From the NCBI GenBank assembly GCA_947492885.1, contig CANLPK010000006.1:1-62724 (forward strand): a DNA stretch of 62,724 bases. Reading direction: 5' to 3'. Source of the stretch: Bacteroidota bacterium. GTDB taxonomy: Bacteria > Bacteroidota > Bacteroidia > UKL13-3. Below the pieces are notes generated by a model. It was not told where the DNA came from and did not search any database. It saw only the letters and a program-made list of their open reading frames with translations. A program made the position numbers and the translations under genes. Each line of letters starts with the position of its first letter. Position 1 is the stretch's first letter. Positions 55,326 to 62,724 of the stretch are shown piece after piece.

Positions 55326-56561
55326 TTAGTTCAATATTGCAAACTTGCCACACCCAAATTCTTTCATGCTATCTATCGAGTCTTCAACTTCATCGGCTAA
55401 GATATGGGTGGTTTTGTTTCTGCAAAATGGGCAAGAATTCATGTATCCATCGGTGTCTATATAAAGGTATCGGGAACCCGCACCTGCACATCCTATGAGC
55501 CGCTGGCGGTAACCATGATAAATTACAATTGGCATGTCTTTGAATTCTTTCACATTATTCATTTTGAAATAAAAATCGGTTAATATTTTTTCATGCTCAG
55601 GAGTCAGTGAAACATCCATCCCTTCGTAATTGCCTACCGCTCTTGGTTCGAGCAGTTGAATAAAACTTGCACCAAGTTTTTTTGATAGTTGAATATAGGC
55701 CATCAGATTTTCTTCGGTGCAAAAATCACGGGTTACACATACAGAAAATGCGATCACGAGTTTTGCTTTTTGTGCATTTTTAGCTGCTTCTTCTACCCAA
55801 TAGTAGGCATCATCAAATCGTCTGAACTTATTATGGCTTTCTGGATTGTAATGATCTAAGCTAATTGCAGCACCTGTTAAGCCGGCTTTCTTTAAACGAA
55901 ATGCATTTTCCAAAGTGAAATTAAAACCAGAAGTGGCAATCCAAAAATCAGAAGTTTTTCGAGCGGTTTGTAATAGTTCCACTAAATCATTGATACGCAC
56001 CATGGGTTCCCCACCTCCAAATTGAAATTGCGAAATCCCAGCATCCTGAAGTTTTCTTAAAATCTTTTTATGATCGTCGAGCGTTAATGTTTCCTTCTTA
56101 TTTAGCTCCTTCGATTCATAGCAATGTTCGCAATTGAGTGGGCATTTTTTGGTGAAACCAATCAATACCATTCTAAGATTTTCGAGGTTAGATACTTTCT
56201 TTCCAAGTAATAGTTTTCCTTCGATATCAAAGAGGCGCATGAAATATTTTGCAGGGAAACCGTTATTATTAATATTGAAAAAATAGCGCCCATCTACAAG
56301 GGCTATTTTCCGGATTTTCCGGTCGAGTGTGAGCCTGTTTTTTAAGGCCATTACTCTTTTAATGATTTTATAAAAATGTATAGGATTTGGGAAGCGTTGA
56401 AGAACACCTACGATAATACTTCCCCACATTTTCAAAATAATAAGGTCCTTTTTATAACCACCAATAATGGGTGATTCAAATATTGTAGTTGCTAAGGCTC
56501 GTTCACTTTGTAGCGGTTCAACAACGAATTCCGCACTCTTAATTTCCATTCGATTTAGCAT
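55326..56561 (-). CDS. radical SAM / SPASM-domain protein
   Basis: This 411-residue protein (an alternative ATG lies at 56549) has about 100 residues of N-terminal extension. The radical SAM cluster motif follows: Cys140, Cys144 and Cys147 in 'KKCPLNCEHCYESK'. The SAM-binding 'FQFGGGEPMV' comes next, and the C-terminal region has Cys in 'LIGCAGAGSRYLYID', 'SCPFCRN' and 'FGCGKF', which fits an auxiliary Fe-S (SPASM/twitch) cluster domain. Such enzymes often modify peptides or proteins or act in cofactor synthesis. Its coding region overlaps the end of the preceding lipoprotein gene by 23 bases, which is strong coupling. The substrate is unknown; the lipoprotein or a product of distant genes are candidates. 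Confidence 0.9.
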   Translation of the reverse strand: MLNRMEIKSAEFVVEPLQSERALATTIFESPIIGGYKKDLIILKMWGSIIVGVLQRFPNPIHFYKIIKRVMALKNRLTLDRKIRKIALVDGRYFFNINNNGFPAKYFMRLFDIEGKLLLGKKVSNLENLRMVLIGFTKKCPLNCEHCYESKELNKKETLTLDDHKKILRKLQDAGISQFQFGGGEPMVRINDLVELLQTARKTSDFWIATSGFNFTLENAFRLKKAGLTGAAISLDHYNPESHNKFRRFDDAYYWVEEAAKNAQKAKLVIAFSVCVTRDFCTEENLMAYIQLSKKLGASFIQLLEPRAVGNYEGMDVSLTPEHEKILTDFYFKMNNVKEFKDMPIVIYHGYRQRLIGCAGAGSRYLYIDTDGYMNSCPFCRNKTTHILADEVEDSIDSMKEFGCGKFAILN

Positions 56562-58188
56562 TAGTTGCGTTCAAGAAATTTTGAATTTCAAAATATTTTT
56601 TACGGGAGAAAACGGAGAAGCCACCTGGTTTTTTTACCTTCATGAGTTCTTTATAATGAGGTTTTCCAGTGTAAGTTTCCGTGCGATTATAATATCCTTT
56701 GCTATGAATAAAAACGGTTTGATTCATCGTGTTGTTTTTAGGAATTGAATCAAATTTAACGATCACATAATCGCTAATATTATAATGAATCAAGTAATTT
56801 GTATCGTTATCAAGTAAAGCAATCACATGGTCAACTCCTAAAGAGTCAATCGCTGATAAAGGCTTCAAATAATCGACAGAAACTTTTTTGTCGGCGCTAT
56901 AATCGATACCAATAGCATTGAGTTCCCAAAAGTAAAACCCCGATTTTAACATAATTTGAAAAGTGTCTCCTTCAATCTTTGAAAGATCAATAGGCATAAT
57001 CAAATCGCGTGAAGCCATCGTGCCTACTAGGTTGTAGTAATCAATAAATTCCCAACTCTTTGAGGTTTTTAGATAGACAGATAATGGAATGCCTTGTTTT
57101 ATGGAACCTGCTTTTATTTCTTCTGAAGGTTTCTGTGTTTGTTTTGCTACCCAATCTTCATATTTCTCCCCAAGTAATTTACATATCTCATTGTAGGCAT
57201 ATCCCGACCAGTCGGTGTTTTTAGCATTCACCACCAATTTGCTCGTGTTCGAATTTTTTGGTTTGGTAAACGTTAGGATTAGTGAATTGAGGGGGTCGGT
57301 TTCCGTTGGATCATTGAATGCATAACTTGTATTATCTATAGCAGTTACTTCTTTAAGATGATCATTCGTTCCCGAAGAAACTGCCCCAATGGGCGCTTGC
57401 AGGTTTTCATAGGTATGTAAAACTCCTTCCTTATCATTCAATACATTGATGCCCTTTTCATGATTTACAATCATCAGCTCGAATTGATTGGTATACTGAT
57501 GTTCCTTCTTTAGGTTCATGATCTTAAATTGATATGAATTGGGAGAGGCATCTAAATTATTTAATTTTAAAAAATCGTTTCGTTCCACACTTTTATATAC
57601 TGCGCCTGGAAACATTACACCAGTAAAATTATAATTAAGACTATCGCCAGTATAAACATAGGGGCAATTACAAAGAATCGCTAATAGTGCCACAAAGCCA
57701 CCGGGTATAAATGGAATTGTATATGATGCCCCCGTTTTAATGTAATTGGATTCCAGCATTACTATTTTTGAAATGCTGTCAATTGGGATACTCACCTCCC
57801 CAGTACGTATCATCACGGCATCTTTTACATAGATGCCAATTTGGTTGGTTGCAAACCTTTTTTCTTCCTTATAAAATATTTGTCGACCATCCTTTTTCGA
57901 TGAAAAATGAATATAAGATGGATTCGCAGGTTTTACATTCCCACTAATTATTTTATTGGTGGTATCTACTTTGAAATTAACCAACAAATAGCCAGAATCT
58001 TGCTGATATATCAGTATTGTCTTACGATAGTAGTCAAGTTTTAATGTTGTCTTTTGAATTCTGCCATTCTCTTCATTTGCAAGGGTAGTCTTTTGATAAT
58101 ACCTGAGGAAACACCCCGATAACATTCCTTGAAATGCAAGAAAAATAATTGCGAATAAGATTTTGTAGGCCTTGATTTTATTAAGCAT
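56539..58188 (-). CDS. lipoprotein of unknown function (549 aa)
   Basis: The N-terminus 'MLNKIKAYKILFAIIFLAFQGMLSGC' has a lipobox (LSGC, Cys at about 26), so it should be lipidated. A hydrophobic segment near residues 148-170 ('ASYTIPFIPGGFVALLAILC') could be a second membrane-associated region. Strands like 'GVLHTYENLQAPIGAV' and 'TSKLVVNAKNTDWSGYAYNE' follow, and the C-terminus is polar (NATNAKSNGN). I recognise no domain. Homologues with a similar start ('lipoprotein, cell-surface') are often dubbed hypothetical. It is translationally coupled to the radical SAM gene. Function not inferred. Confidence 0.8.
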   Translation of the reverse strand: MLNKIKAYKILFAIIFLAFQGMLSGCFLRYYQKTTLANEENGRIQKTTLKLDYYRKTILIYQQDSGYLLVNFKVDTTNKIISGNVKPANPSYIHFSSKKDGRQIFYKEEKRFATNQIGIYVKDAVMIRTGEVSIPIDSISKIVMLESNYIKTGASYTIPFIPGGFVALLAILCNCPYVYTGDSLNYNFTGVMFPGAVYKSVERNDFLKLNNLDASPNSYQFKIMNLKKEHQYTNQFELMIVNHEKGINVLNDKEGVLHTYENLQAPIGAVSSGTNDHLKEVTAIDNTSYAFNDPTETDPLNSLILTFTKPKNSNTSKLVVNAKNTDWSGYAYNEICKLLGEKYEDWVAKQTQKPSEEIKAGSIKQGIPLSVYLKTSKSWEFIDYYNLVGTMASRDLIMPIDLSKIEGDTFQIMLKSGFYFWELNAIGIDYSADKKVSVDYLKPLSAIDSLGVDHVIALLDNDTNYLIHYNISDYVIVKFDSIPKNNTMNQTVFIHSKGYYNRTETYTGKPHYKELMKVKKPGGFSVFSRKKYFEIQNFLNATNAKSNGN

Positions 58189-58310
58189 GGGTAATTTTTA
58201 TATTAAAAAAGACGAATATAGATTAATAAGTTGTTGAAAGTGAAAATATTAATAATCTTATAATTATGAAATTAAATCTATATCATTGCTTTTTAGAAAT
58301 GAAATAGTTT

Positions 58311-58940
58311 ATGAGAAATCAATTCAAAACACTCGTACTGATTATCCTTGGGTTAGTGATGGCTCCCGTTAATACTAAGGCGCAAATGCTAGAAGTAAGA
58401 AGCAATATCATTTCCATGGGATATGGATTTCCGAGAAACTATAATCAGCAAGTTGGGAATTATGCTGGAGGTAAAGACAACATAAAATCTACCGGTGTCG
58501 TCTATTTGAAATATGAACATTTCATCAGCACTAATTTTAGTATTGGGGCAACTGCTAATTTTATGAAACTTTCCGCAGTTGGTGATGTATATGTATATAA
58601 GACGGATTTACTAGGATGGCGCAGAGAGTATGTTACAAAAGGAACTATCTCGAGTTTTCGTTCGAGTTTCCTTTTTAGATTTAATTCCCATTTTGAGCTT
58701 TCCGATCATCTCGAAGCATTTTGGGGATTGGGATTGGGTTTTAGAAAGGCTAATGAAAAGATAACTACTTCATCGAGTGTAACTATTTCTTCACATTCTC
58801 CCTATCTTGGGCTTACCCTTGCGATTTGCCCTGACGCAAGTGTTGGGCTCCGTTATAAATGTAATGAAAAAATAATGCTTTATACGGAACTGGGACTGGG
58901 GCAATCTTACTTTCAATTAGGAGTTGCCACCAAATTATAA
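58311..58940 (+). CDS. small outer-membrane beta-barrel-like protein
   Basis: This 209-residue protein has signal peptide 'MRNQFKTLVLIILGLVMAPVNTKAQ'. The remainder alternates hydrophobic/aromatic residues in about eight strands ('VVYLKYEHFISTNFSIGATAN', 'SSFLFRFNSHFEL', 'EAFWGLGLGFRKANEK'), typical of OmpW/OprF-like Bacteroidota barrels of the PorT/OMP_b-brl class. Loops carry Lys/Glu and Ser. Role probably structural or a small pore. It is divergent from the lipoprotein gene (122 bases apart) and 56 bases upstream of the CDP-alcohol transferase. Confidence 0.75.
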   Translation: MRNQFKTLVLIILGLVMAPVNTKAQMLEVRSNIISMGYGFPRNYNQQVGNYAGGKDNIKSTGVVYLKYEHFISTNFSIGATANFMKLSAVGDVYVYKTDLLGWRREYVTKGTISSFRSSFLFRFNSHFELSDHLEAFWGLGLGFRKANEKITTSSSVTISSHSPYLGLTLAICPDASVGLRYKCNEKIMLYTELGLGQSYFQLGVATKL

Positions 58941-58996
58941 TTTAATTTGTTCTGAATACTTCAACGAGTATCTTGATGTCTTAAAAATAGTTAGTG

Positions 58997-59578
58997 ATGA
59001 AAGAAAATATTTATAACCTCCCTAATTTCATCAGCGCCTATCGCATGGCGATGTTTCCAGTTATCTTGTTTTTCGCACTATATAATTATATAAATTATTT
59101 TACGCTTTTCATTTGCATCAACCTAGTGGCTGATATTCTTGATGGCTGGATTGCCCGTAAATTTAATCTGGAAACCAAATTAGGTGCACAATTGGATAGT
59201 CTAGCCGATTTAGGAACTTATATTATGGCAATTTACGGCGTATTTAAATTCAAGTGGAGCGATATTCAAAATGACTATTTGCCATTGTTTTTATTCATCG
59301 CTATCTATTTAATATCACTCCTTATCGCCTGGGTGCGTTTTAAAAAGATGCCAGGACTTCATTTATATTCCTGTGTTGCTACAGCGTATATACAAGGATT
59401 TTTTTTCTTTGCATTGTTTACGTTCGGATTTAACTATTCAATTTATCTATTTTCAATGCTATTTGGTACAATCGCCTATTTGGAAAAAATTCTAGTCTTA
59501 TTTAGACTTAAGGATATCAACTCCACTTCAAAAGGATTGTATTGGATGTTACGGAAGGAGAAGAAGATTTCTGAATAG
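58997..59578 (+). CDS. CDP-alcohol phosphatidyltransferase
   Basis: The ATG at 58997 (193 residues) is preferred over the GTG one codon earlier. This is a multi-helix membrane enzyme with the family motif DGxxARxxxxxxxxGxxxDxxxD, seen as 'DGWIARKFNLETKLGAQLDS' followed by 'LAD'. These acidic residues bind Mg2+ and the CDP group. It transfers a phosphatidyl group from CDP-diacylglycerol to an alcohol (glycerol-3-phosphate, serine or inositol-like). The substrate cannot be fixed by eye; PgsA-type is likely from size, although phosphatidylserine synthase remains open given psd in the window. Confidence 0.9.
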   Translation: MKENIYNLPNFISAYRMAMFPVILFFALYNYINYFTLFICINLVADILDGWIARKFNLETKLGAQLDSLADLGTYIMAIYGVFKFKWSDIQNDYLPLFLFIAIYLISLLIAWVRFKKMPGLHLYSCVATAYIQGFFFFALFTFGFNYSIYLFSMLFGTIAYLEKILVLFRLKDINSTSKGLYWMLRKEKKISE

Positions 59579-59725
59579 ACTTGCGGCTTCGTGATTGCAA
59601 AATTGATTTTTATTGGATTTAGATTAGTAAAGGATAAATCAGTTAAATGCTTTTAGCTCATAATTTAGAAGGATATCATTCAAACTTATTATGTTGATTG
59701 CTGCCTGAAAGGGCCATAAAAAACA

Positions 59726-59759
59726 AAAACCCCTGAATATTTAATTATTCAGGGGTTTT
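59726..59759 (-). terminator. intrinsic terminator of tRNA-Glu
   Basis: CCCCTGAATA and TATTCAGGGG form a 10-bp stem with a 6-base loop, extended by A/T pairs. On the minus strand a run of T follows, 12 bases beyond the tRNA CCA end. It also lies 148 bases downstream of the phosphatidyltransferase gene and may serve that transcript too. Confidence 0.9.
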
Positions 59760-59770
59760 GCGGTTTAGGG

Positions 59771-59845
59771 TGGTAGCCCGTAGGGGAGTCGAACCCCTCT
59801 TTCCAGGATGAAAACCTAGCGGCCTAACCGATAGCCGAACGGGCC
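59771..59845 (-). tRNA. tRNA-Glu (UUC)
   Basis: The minus-strand transcript folds as a standard cloverleaf. The acceptor GGCCCGT pairs with ACGGGCT (one G·U). The D arm is 'GGCTATCGGTTAGGCC', and the anticodon stem CTAGG/CCTGG has loop TTTTCAT, giving anticodon TTC for glutamate. The T arm is 'GAGGGGTTCGACTCCCCT', and CCA is encoded. It is a single gene with its own promoter and terminator. Confidence 0.97.
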
Positions 59846-59863
59846 CTCTTTTTTAAAGGAGTG

Positions 59864-59894
59864 CAAAGGTATAAAAATACATTTAATAAGCAAA
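59864..59894 (-). promoter_or_regulatory. promoter of tRNA-Glu
   Basis: On the minus strand TTTG (59894-59891) is followed after 19 bases by TACCTTTG (59871-59864), a full match to the Bacteroidota consensus, 18 bases before the tRNA 5' end. Confidence 0.75.
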
Positions 59895-59897
59895 TAT

Positions 59898-59930
59898 TTT
59901 GGAATATTAGTTTTTAAAAATTTAACTTTG
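59898..59930 (+). promoter_or_regulatory. promoter of gapA
   Basis: TTTG (59898-59901) and TAACTTTG (59923-59930), 21 bases apart, fully match the consensus; the ATG at 59992 is 61 bases downstream. Its TTTG lies next to that of the divergent tRNA promoter. Confidence 0.75.
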
Positions 59931-59985
59931 CCCCGAATTTAAGGCTTTGCCTTATATTATATATACATAAACATTTCAATTTTAA

Positions 59986-60981
<996 letters not shown>

Positions 60982-61000
60982 TTCCATTTCTAACGCTATA

Positions 61001-61034
61001 AAAAAAAGCCATTTAGTTTTAAATGGCTTTTTTT
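61001..61034. terminator. intrinsic terminator after gapA
   Basis: A stem GCCATTTA/TAAATGGC with a 4-base loop, flanked by A7 and T7, lies 20 bases after the gapA stop. Confidence 0.93.
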
Positions 61035-61080
61035 ATTTTCATTTGTATCCTTTTAATCAATTCATAATTTTACTCAAACA

Positions 61081-61386
61081 ATGCGTTACGATAAGCATAT
61101 ATTCATTTGTACCAACCAAAAACCCGATGGCAAAAAATGTTGCGGAGAAGTAGCCGGTATGGAACTTGTCAAAGAATTTAAACGACAACTTACCGAACAT
61201 GGACTTAAAGGCACGGTGAGAGCGCAACGCTCTGGCTGTATCGATGCTTGTGAGTTTGGTCCTTCACTAGTTATCTATCCCGAAGGTACGTACTACGGAC
61301 ATGTCACCATCGCCGATGTAAGCCGAATTATTAACGAGCACGTCGTTGCTGGAAAAGTATTGGAAGATCTGGAATTGAAGTTTTAG
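61081..61386 (+). CDS. 2Fe-2S thioredoxin-like ferredoxin
   Basis: This 101-residue protein has a (2Fe-2S) ferredoxin of the thioredoxin fold. N-terminal strand 'HIFICTNQKPDGKKCCGE' gives the first Cys set, and 'QRSGCIDACEFGPSLVIYPEG' the second. The arrangement follows NuoE-like and 'FeSII' small ferredoxins. It probably donates or accepts electrons for an unknown partner. The start is an ATG 100 bases after the gapA stop and after the terminator. The NifJ in the window is a possible electron donor but there is no link. Confidence 0.9.
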   Translation: MRYDKHIFICTNQKPDGKKCCGEVAGMELVKEFKRQLTEHGLKGTVRAQRSGCIDACEFGPSLVIYPEGTYYGHVTIADVSRIINEHVVAGKVLEDLELKF

Positions 61387-61399
61387 TGGGGGTGACAAA

Positions 61400-61422
61400 A
61401 GACGGGACGACAGAAGACGGGA
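61400..61422 (+). repeat. short tandem AGACGGGA motif
   Basis: AGACGGGA occurs at 61400-61407 and 61415-61422 with 15-base periodicity, in the gap between the ferredoxin and floA. It is a purine-rich stretch, with no gene content. It may be part of an interspersed intergenic repeat family. Confidence 0.4.
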
Positions 61423-61499
61423 AGATGATGGAAAGAAATTTCTGAACTTCCTAATTTTCACTATTTTTACAACGTATAAATCAAAACAAAATTTTTATC

Positions 61500-62462
61500 A
61501 TGGAACCGTTTTACATTTTCGTTATTGCATTAGGAATACTCTTTATAAGTTTGTTCCTTTACTATATCCCTGTTGGGTTATGGATTACCGCCCTGGTTTC
61601 AGGAGTACGAGTAAGTATTGGACAACTCTTTGCAATGCGACTTCGTAAGGTTCCACCCACATTAATTGTCAATGCTTTAATTACCTCAACTAAGGCTGGT
61701 TTAAATATTACTCGTAGCGATTTAGAAACGCATTTCATGGCTGGAGGAAATGTAAATAATGTAATTCGTGCGCTCATCAGTGCCGATAAAGCTAGTATCC
61801 CATTGGATTTCAAGTTGGCTACCGCGATTGACTTAGCGGGTCGTGACGTGAGTGATGCCGTGCAATTATCGGTGAACCCTCGTGTAATTGATACCCCACC
61901 GGTTGCTGCGGTTGCTAAAAATGGTATACAGTTGGTAGCCAAAGCGCGAGTTACTGTACGCGCCAATATCAATCAATTGATTGGTGGTGCAGGTGAAGAA
62001 ACCATCTTAGCACGTGTAGGTGAAGGAATTGTAACTACCATTGGTTCGGCTCATGATCATAAAGAAGTATTAGAGAATCCAGATAAAATTTCTAAAACAG
62101 TATTAGCCAAAGGCCTTGATCAAGGTACAGCCTTTGAAATCTTAAGTATTGATATCGCTGATATCGATATTGGTGAAAACATTGGTGCAAAATTGCAAGC
62201 TGATCAGGCAGAAGCAGATTTAAAAGTAGCTAATGCAAGAGCAGAAGAGCGTCGTGCAGCGGCAGTTGCCTCTGAGCAAGAGATGAAAGCATTAGCACAG
62301 GAAGCTCGTGCAAAGGTAATTGAAGCAGAAGCTCAGATACCAATGGCGATTGCCGATGCATTCAGAAGTGGTAACCTTGGTATCATGGATTATTATAAAA
62401 TGCAAAATATTAAAGCGGATACTACGATGAGAGAGAATATTGTGAATCCGCCTAAGAAGTAA
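61500..62462 (+). CDS. floA: flotillin-like SPFH protein FloA
   Basis: This 320-residue protein has an N-terminal membrane hairpin (about 5-38). An SPFH/band-7 domain covers about 50-210 ('[19 protein letters not shown]', '[21 protein letters not shown]'), and an Ala/Glu-rich coiled-coil region about 225-290 ('[20 protein letters not shown]'). This is the YqfA/FloA family, which forms lipid-raft-like membrane microdomains and affects membrane fluidity. Length is normal. The common partner gene (NfeD, floT operon) is not seen upstream; downstream is only the four-helix-bundle gene. Confidence 0.95.
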   Translation: MEPFYIFVIALGILFISLFLYYIPVGLWITALVSGVRVSIGQLFAMRLRKVPPTLIVNALITSTKAGLNITRSDLETHFMAGGNVNNVIRALISADKASIPLDFKLATAIDLAGRDVSDAVQLSVNPRVIDTPPVAAVAKNGIQLVAKARVTVRANINQLIGGAGEETILARVGEGIVTTIGSAHDHKEVLENPDKISKTVLAKGLDQGTAFEILSIDIADIDIGENIGAKLQADQAEADLKVANARAEERRAAAVASEQEMKALAQEARAKVIEAEAQIPMAIADAFRSGNLGIMDYYKMQNIKADTTMRENIVNPPKK

Positions 62463-62484
62463 GTCGCGAAGCACATGTATTTGG

Positions 62485-62500
62485 TACTAAGTATTTAGTA
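62485..62500. repeat. short inverted repeat before the four-helix-bundle gene
   Basis: TACTAA, a 4-base loop, then TTAGTA, in an AT-rich stretch with repeated AGTAT words. It could be an operator or a degenerate repeat. Confidence 0.3.
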
Positions 62501-62563
62501 TGAAGTATAGAAACACACTTTGATTGAAAGGTGTTGGAAGAAATAAAAAATAAAAACGAATTG

Positions 62564-62724
62564 ATGAATAATTACAAAATGTTAGAAATCTGGAAAGTAT
62601 CAATTGAACTTGTTCGAGATATTTATCAATTGACAAAGAAGTTTCCTAAGGAAGAAATTTACATTCTAACTTCACAAATTAGGAGGTGTAGTATTTCTAT
62701 TCCTTCAAATATTGCTGAGGGAGC
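62564..62724 (+). CDS. four-helix-bundle (S23/IVP) protein, 5' part
   Basis: From the ATG at 62564, 53 codons are open to the window end. The sequence reads 'MLEIWKVSIELVRDIY' then 'TKKFPKEEIYILTSQIRR' and 'SISIPSNIAEG'. These match the N-terminal half of the small four-helix-bundle family first met in 23S rRNA intervening sequences. Here it is chromosomal, not within an rRNA gene. Function unknown. The C-terminal half is outside the window. Confidence 0.85.
   Translation, partial: MNNYKMLEIWKVSIELVRDIYQLTKKFPKEEIYILTSQIRRCSISIPSNIAEG

Overview
The window is an AT-rich chromosomal segment from a member of the Bacteroidota. The evidence is five proteins ending in the type IX secretion (T9SS) C-terminal sorting domain, the gliding/T9SS motor protein GldM, a TonB-dependent receptor with an N-terminal carboxypeptidase-regulatory domain, LytTR and two-component-propeller signalling proteins, and several promoters of the TTTG / TAnnTTTG type peculiar to this phylum. 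The order cannot be fixed from sequence reading alone; a free-living, non-parasitic lineage (Chitinophagales/Sphingobacteriales-like) is my guess. There is no CRISPR array, no insertion sequence and no prophage. The only RNA gene seen is tRNA-Glu(UUC).

Layout. 1-5.2 kb: an MbnP-like protein and a MauG-like di-heme peroxidase (cut by the window edge), an SDR protein with a degenerate active site, a TonB receptor and a divergent MarR regulator with a palindrome between their promoters. 5.2-18.7 kb: a TPR histidine kinase/LytTR pair, two secreted T9SS cargo proteins (LamG/Ig and SBBP propeller), a MOCOS-like PLP enzyme, a propeller histidine kinase with its NarL-type regulator, and an MFS exporter. 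18.8-24.8 kb: a 2020-residue CotH/lamin-tail-domain cargo protein with eight tandem lamin-tail domains. 25-29.8 kb: the rod-shape operon mreB-mreC-mreD-mrdA followed by a small zinc-ribbon gene. 30-35.7 kb: pyruvate:ferredoxin oxidoreductase, a thioredoxin-like protein and proline dehydrogenase. 35.8-39.5 kb: a second MbnP/MauG pair, a GC-richer tandem repeat with a conserved stem-loop, and a T9SS cargo gene broken at a poly-T tract.

39.6-49.8 kb: acyl-ACP desaturase, dipeptidyl peptidase III, an FAD-dependent dehydrogenase, fabD, gldM standing apart from gldK/L/N, two alpha/beta hydrolases (one a T9SS cargo) and a small Lys/Cys-rich secreted protein. 49.9-54.2 kb: a leftward lepA-tyrS-B12-domain-psd cluster. 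54.4-59.6 kb: an esterase, a radical SAM/SPASM protein overlapping a lipoprotein of unknown function, a small beta-barrel protein and a CDP-alcohol phosphatidyltransferase. 59.7-62.7 kb: tRNA-Glu and gapA fired from back-to-back promoters, a 2Fe-2S thioredoxin-like ferredoxin, the flotillin-like floA and the start of a four-helix-bundle protein.

How the parts fit: housekeeping (cell shape, translation, lipid synthesis, central carbon) is interleaved with an envelope/secretion theme. GldM is part of the machine that would export the five sorting-domain proteins. Two MbnP/MauG pairs suggest duplicated periplasmic copper- or oxidation-related chemistry. I do not see a complete undescribed multi-gene system. 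The best leads are the two MbnP/MauG pairs, the overlapping radical SAM/lipoprotein pair, the degenerate SDR, the eight-unit lamin-tail array, and the palindrome-bearing repeat near 37.8 kb.
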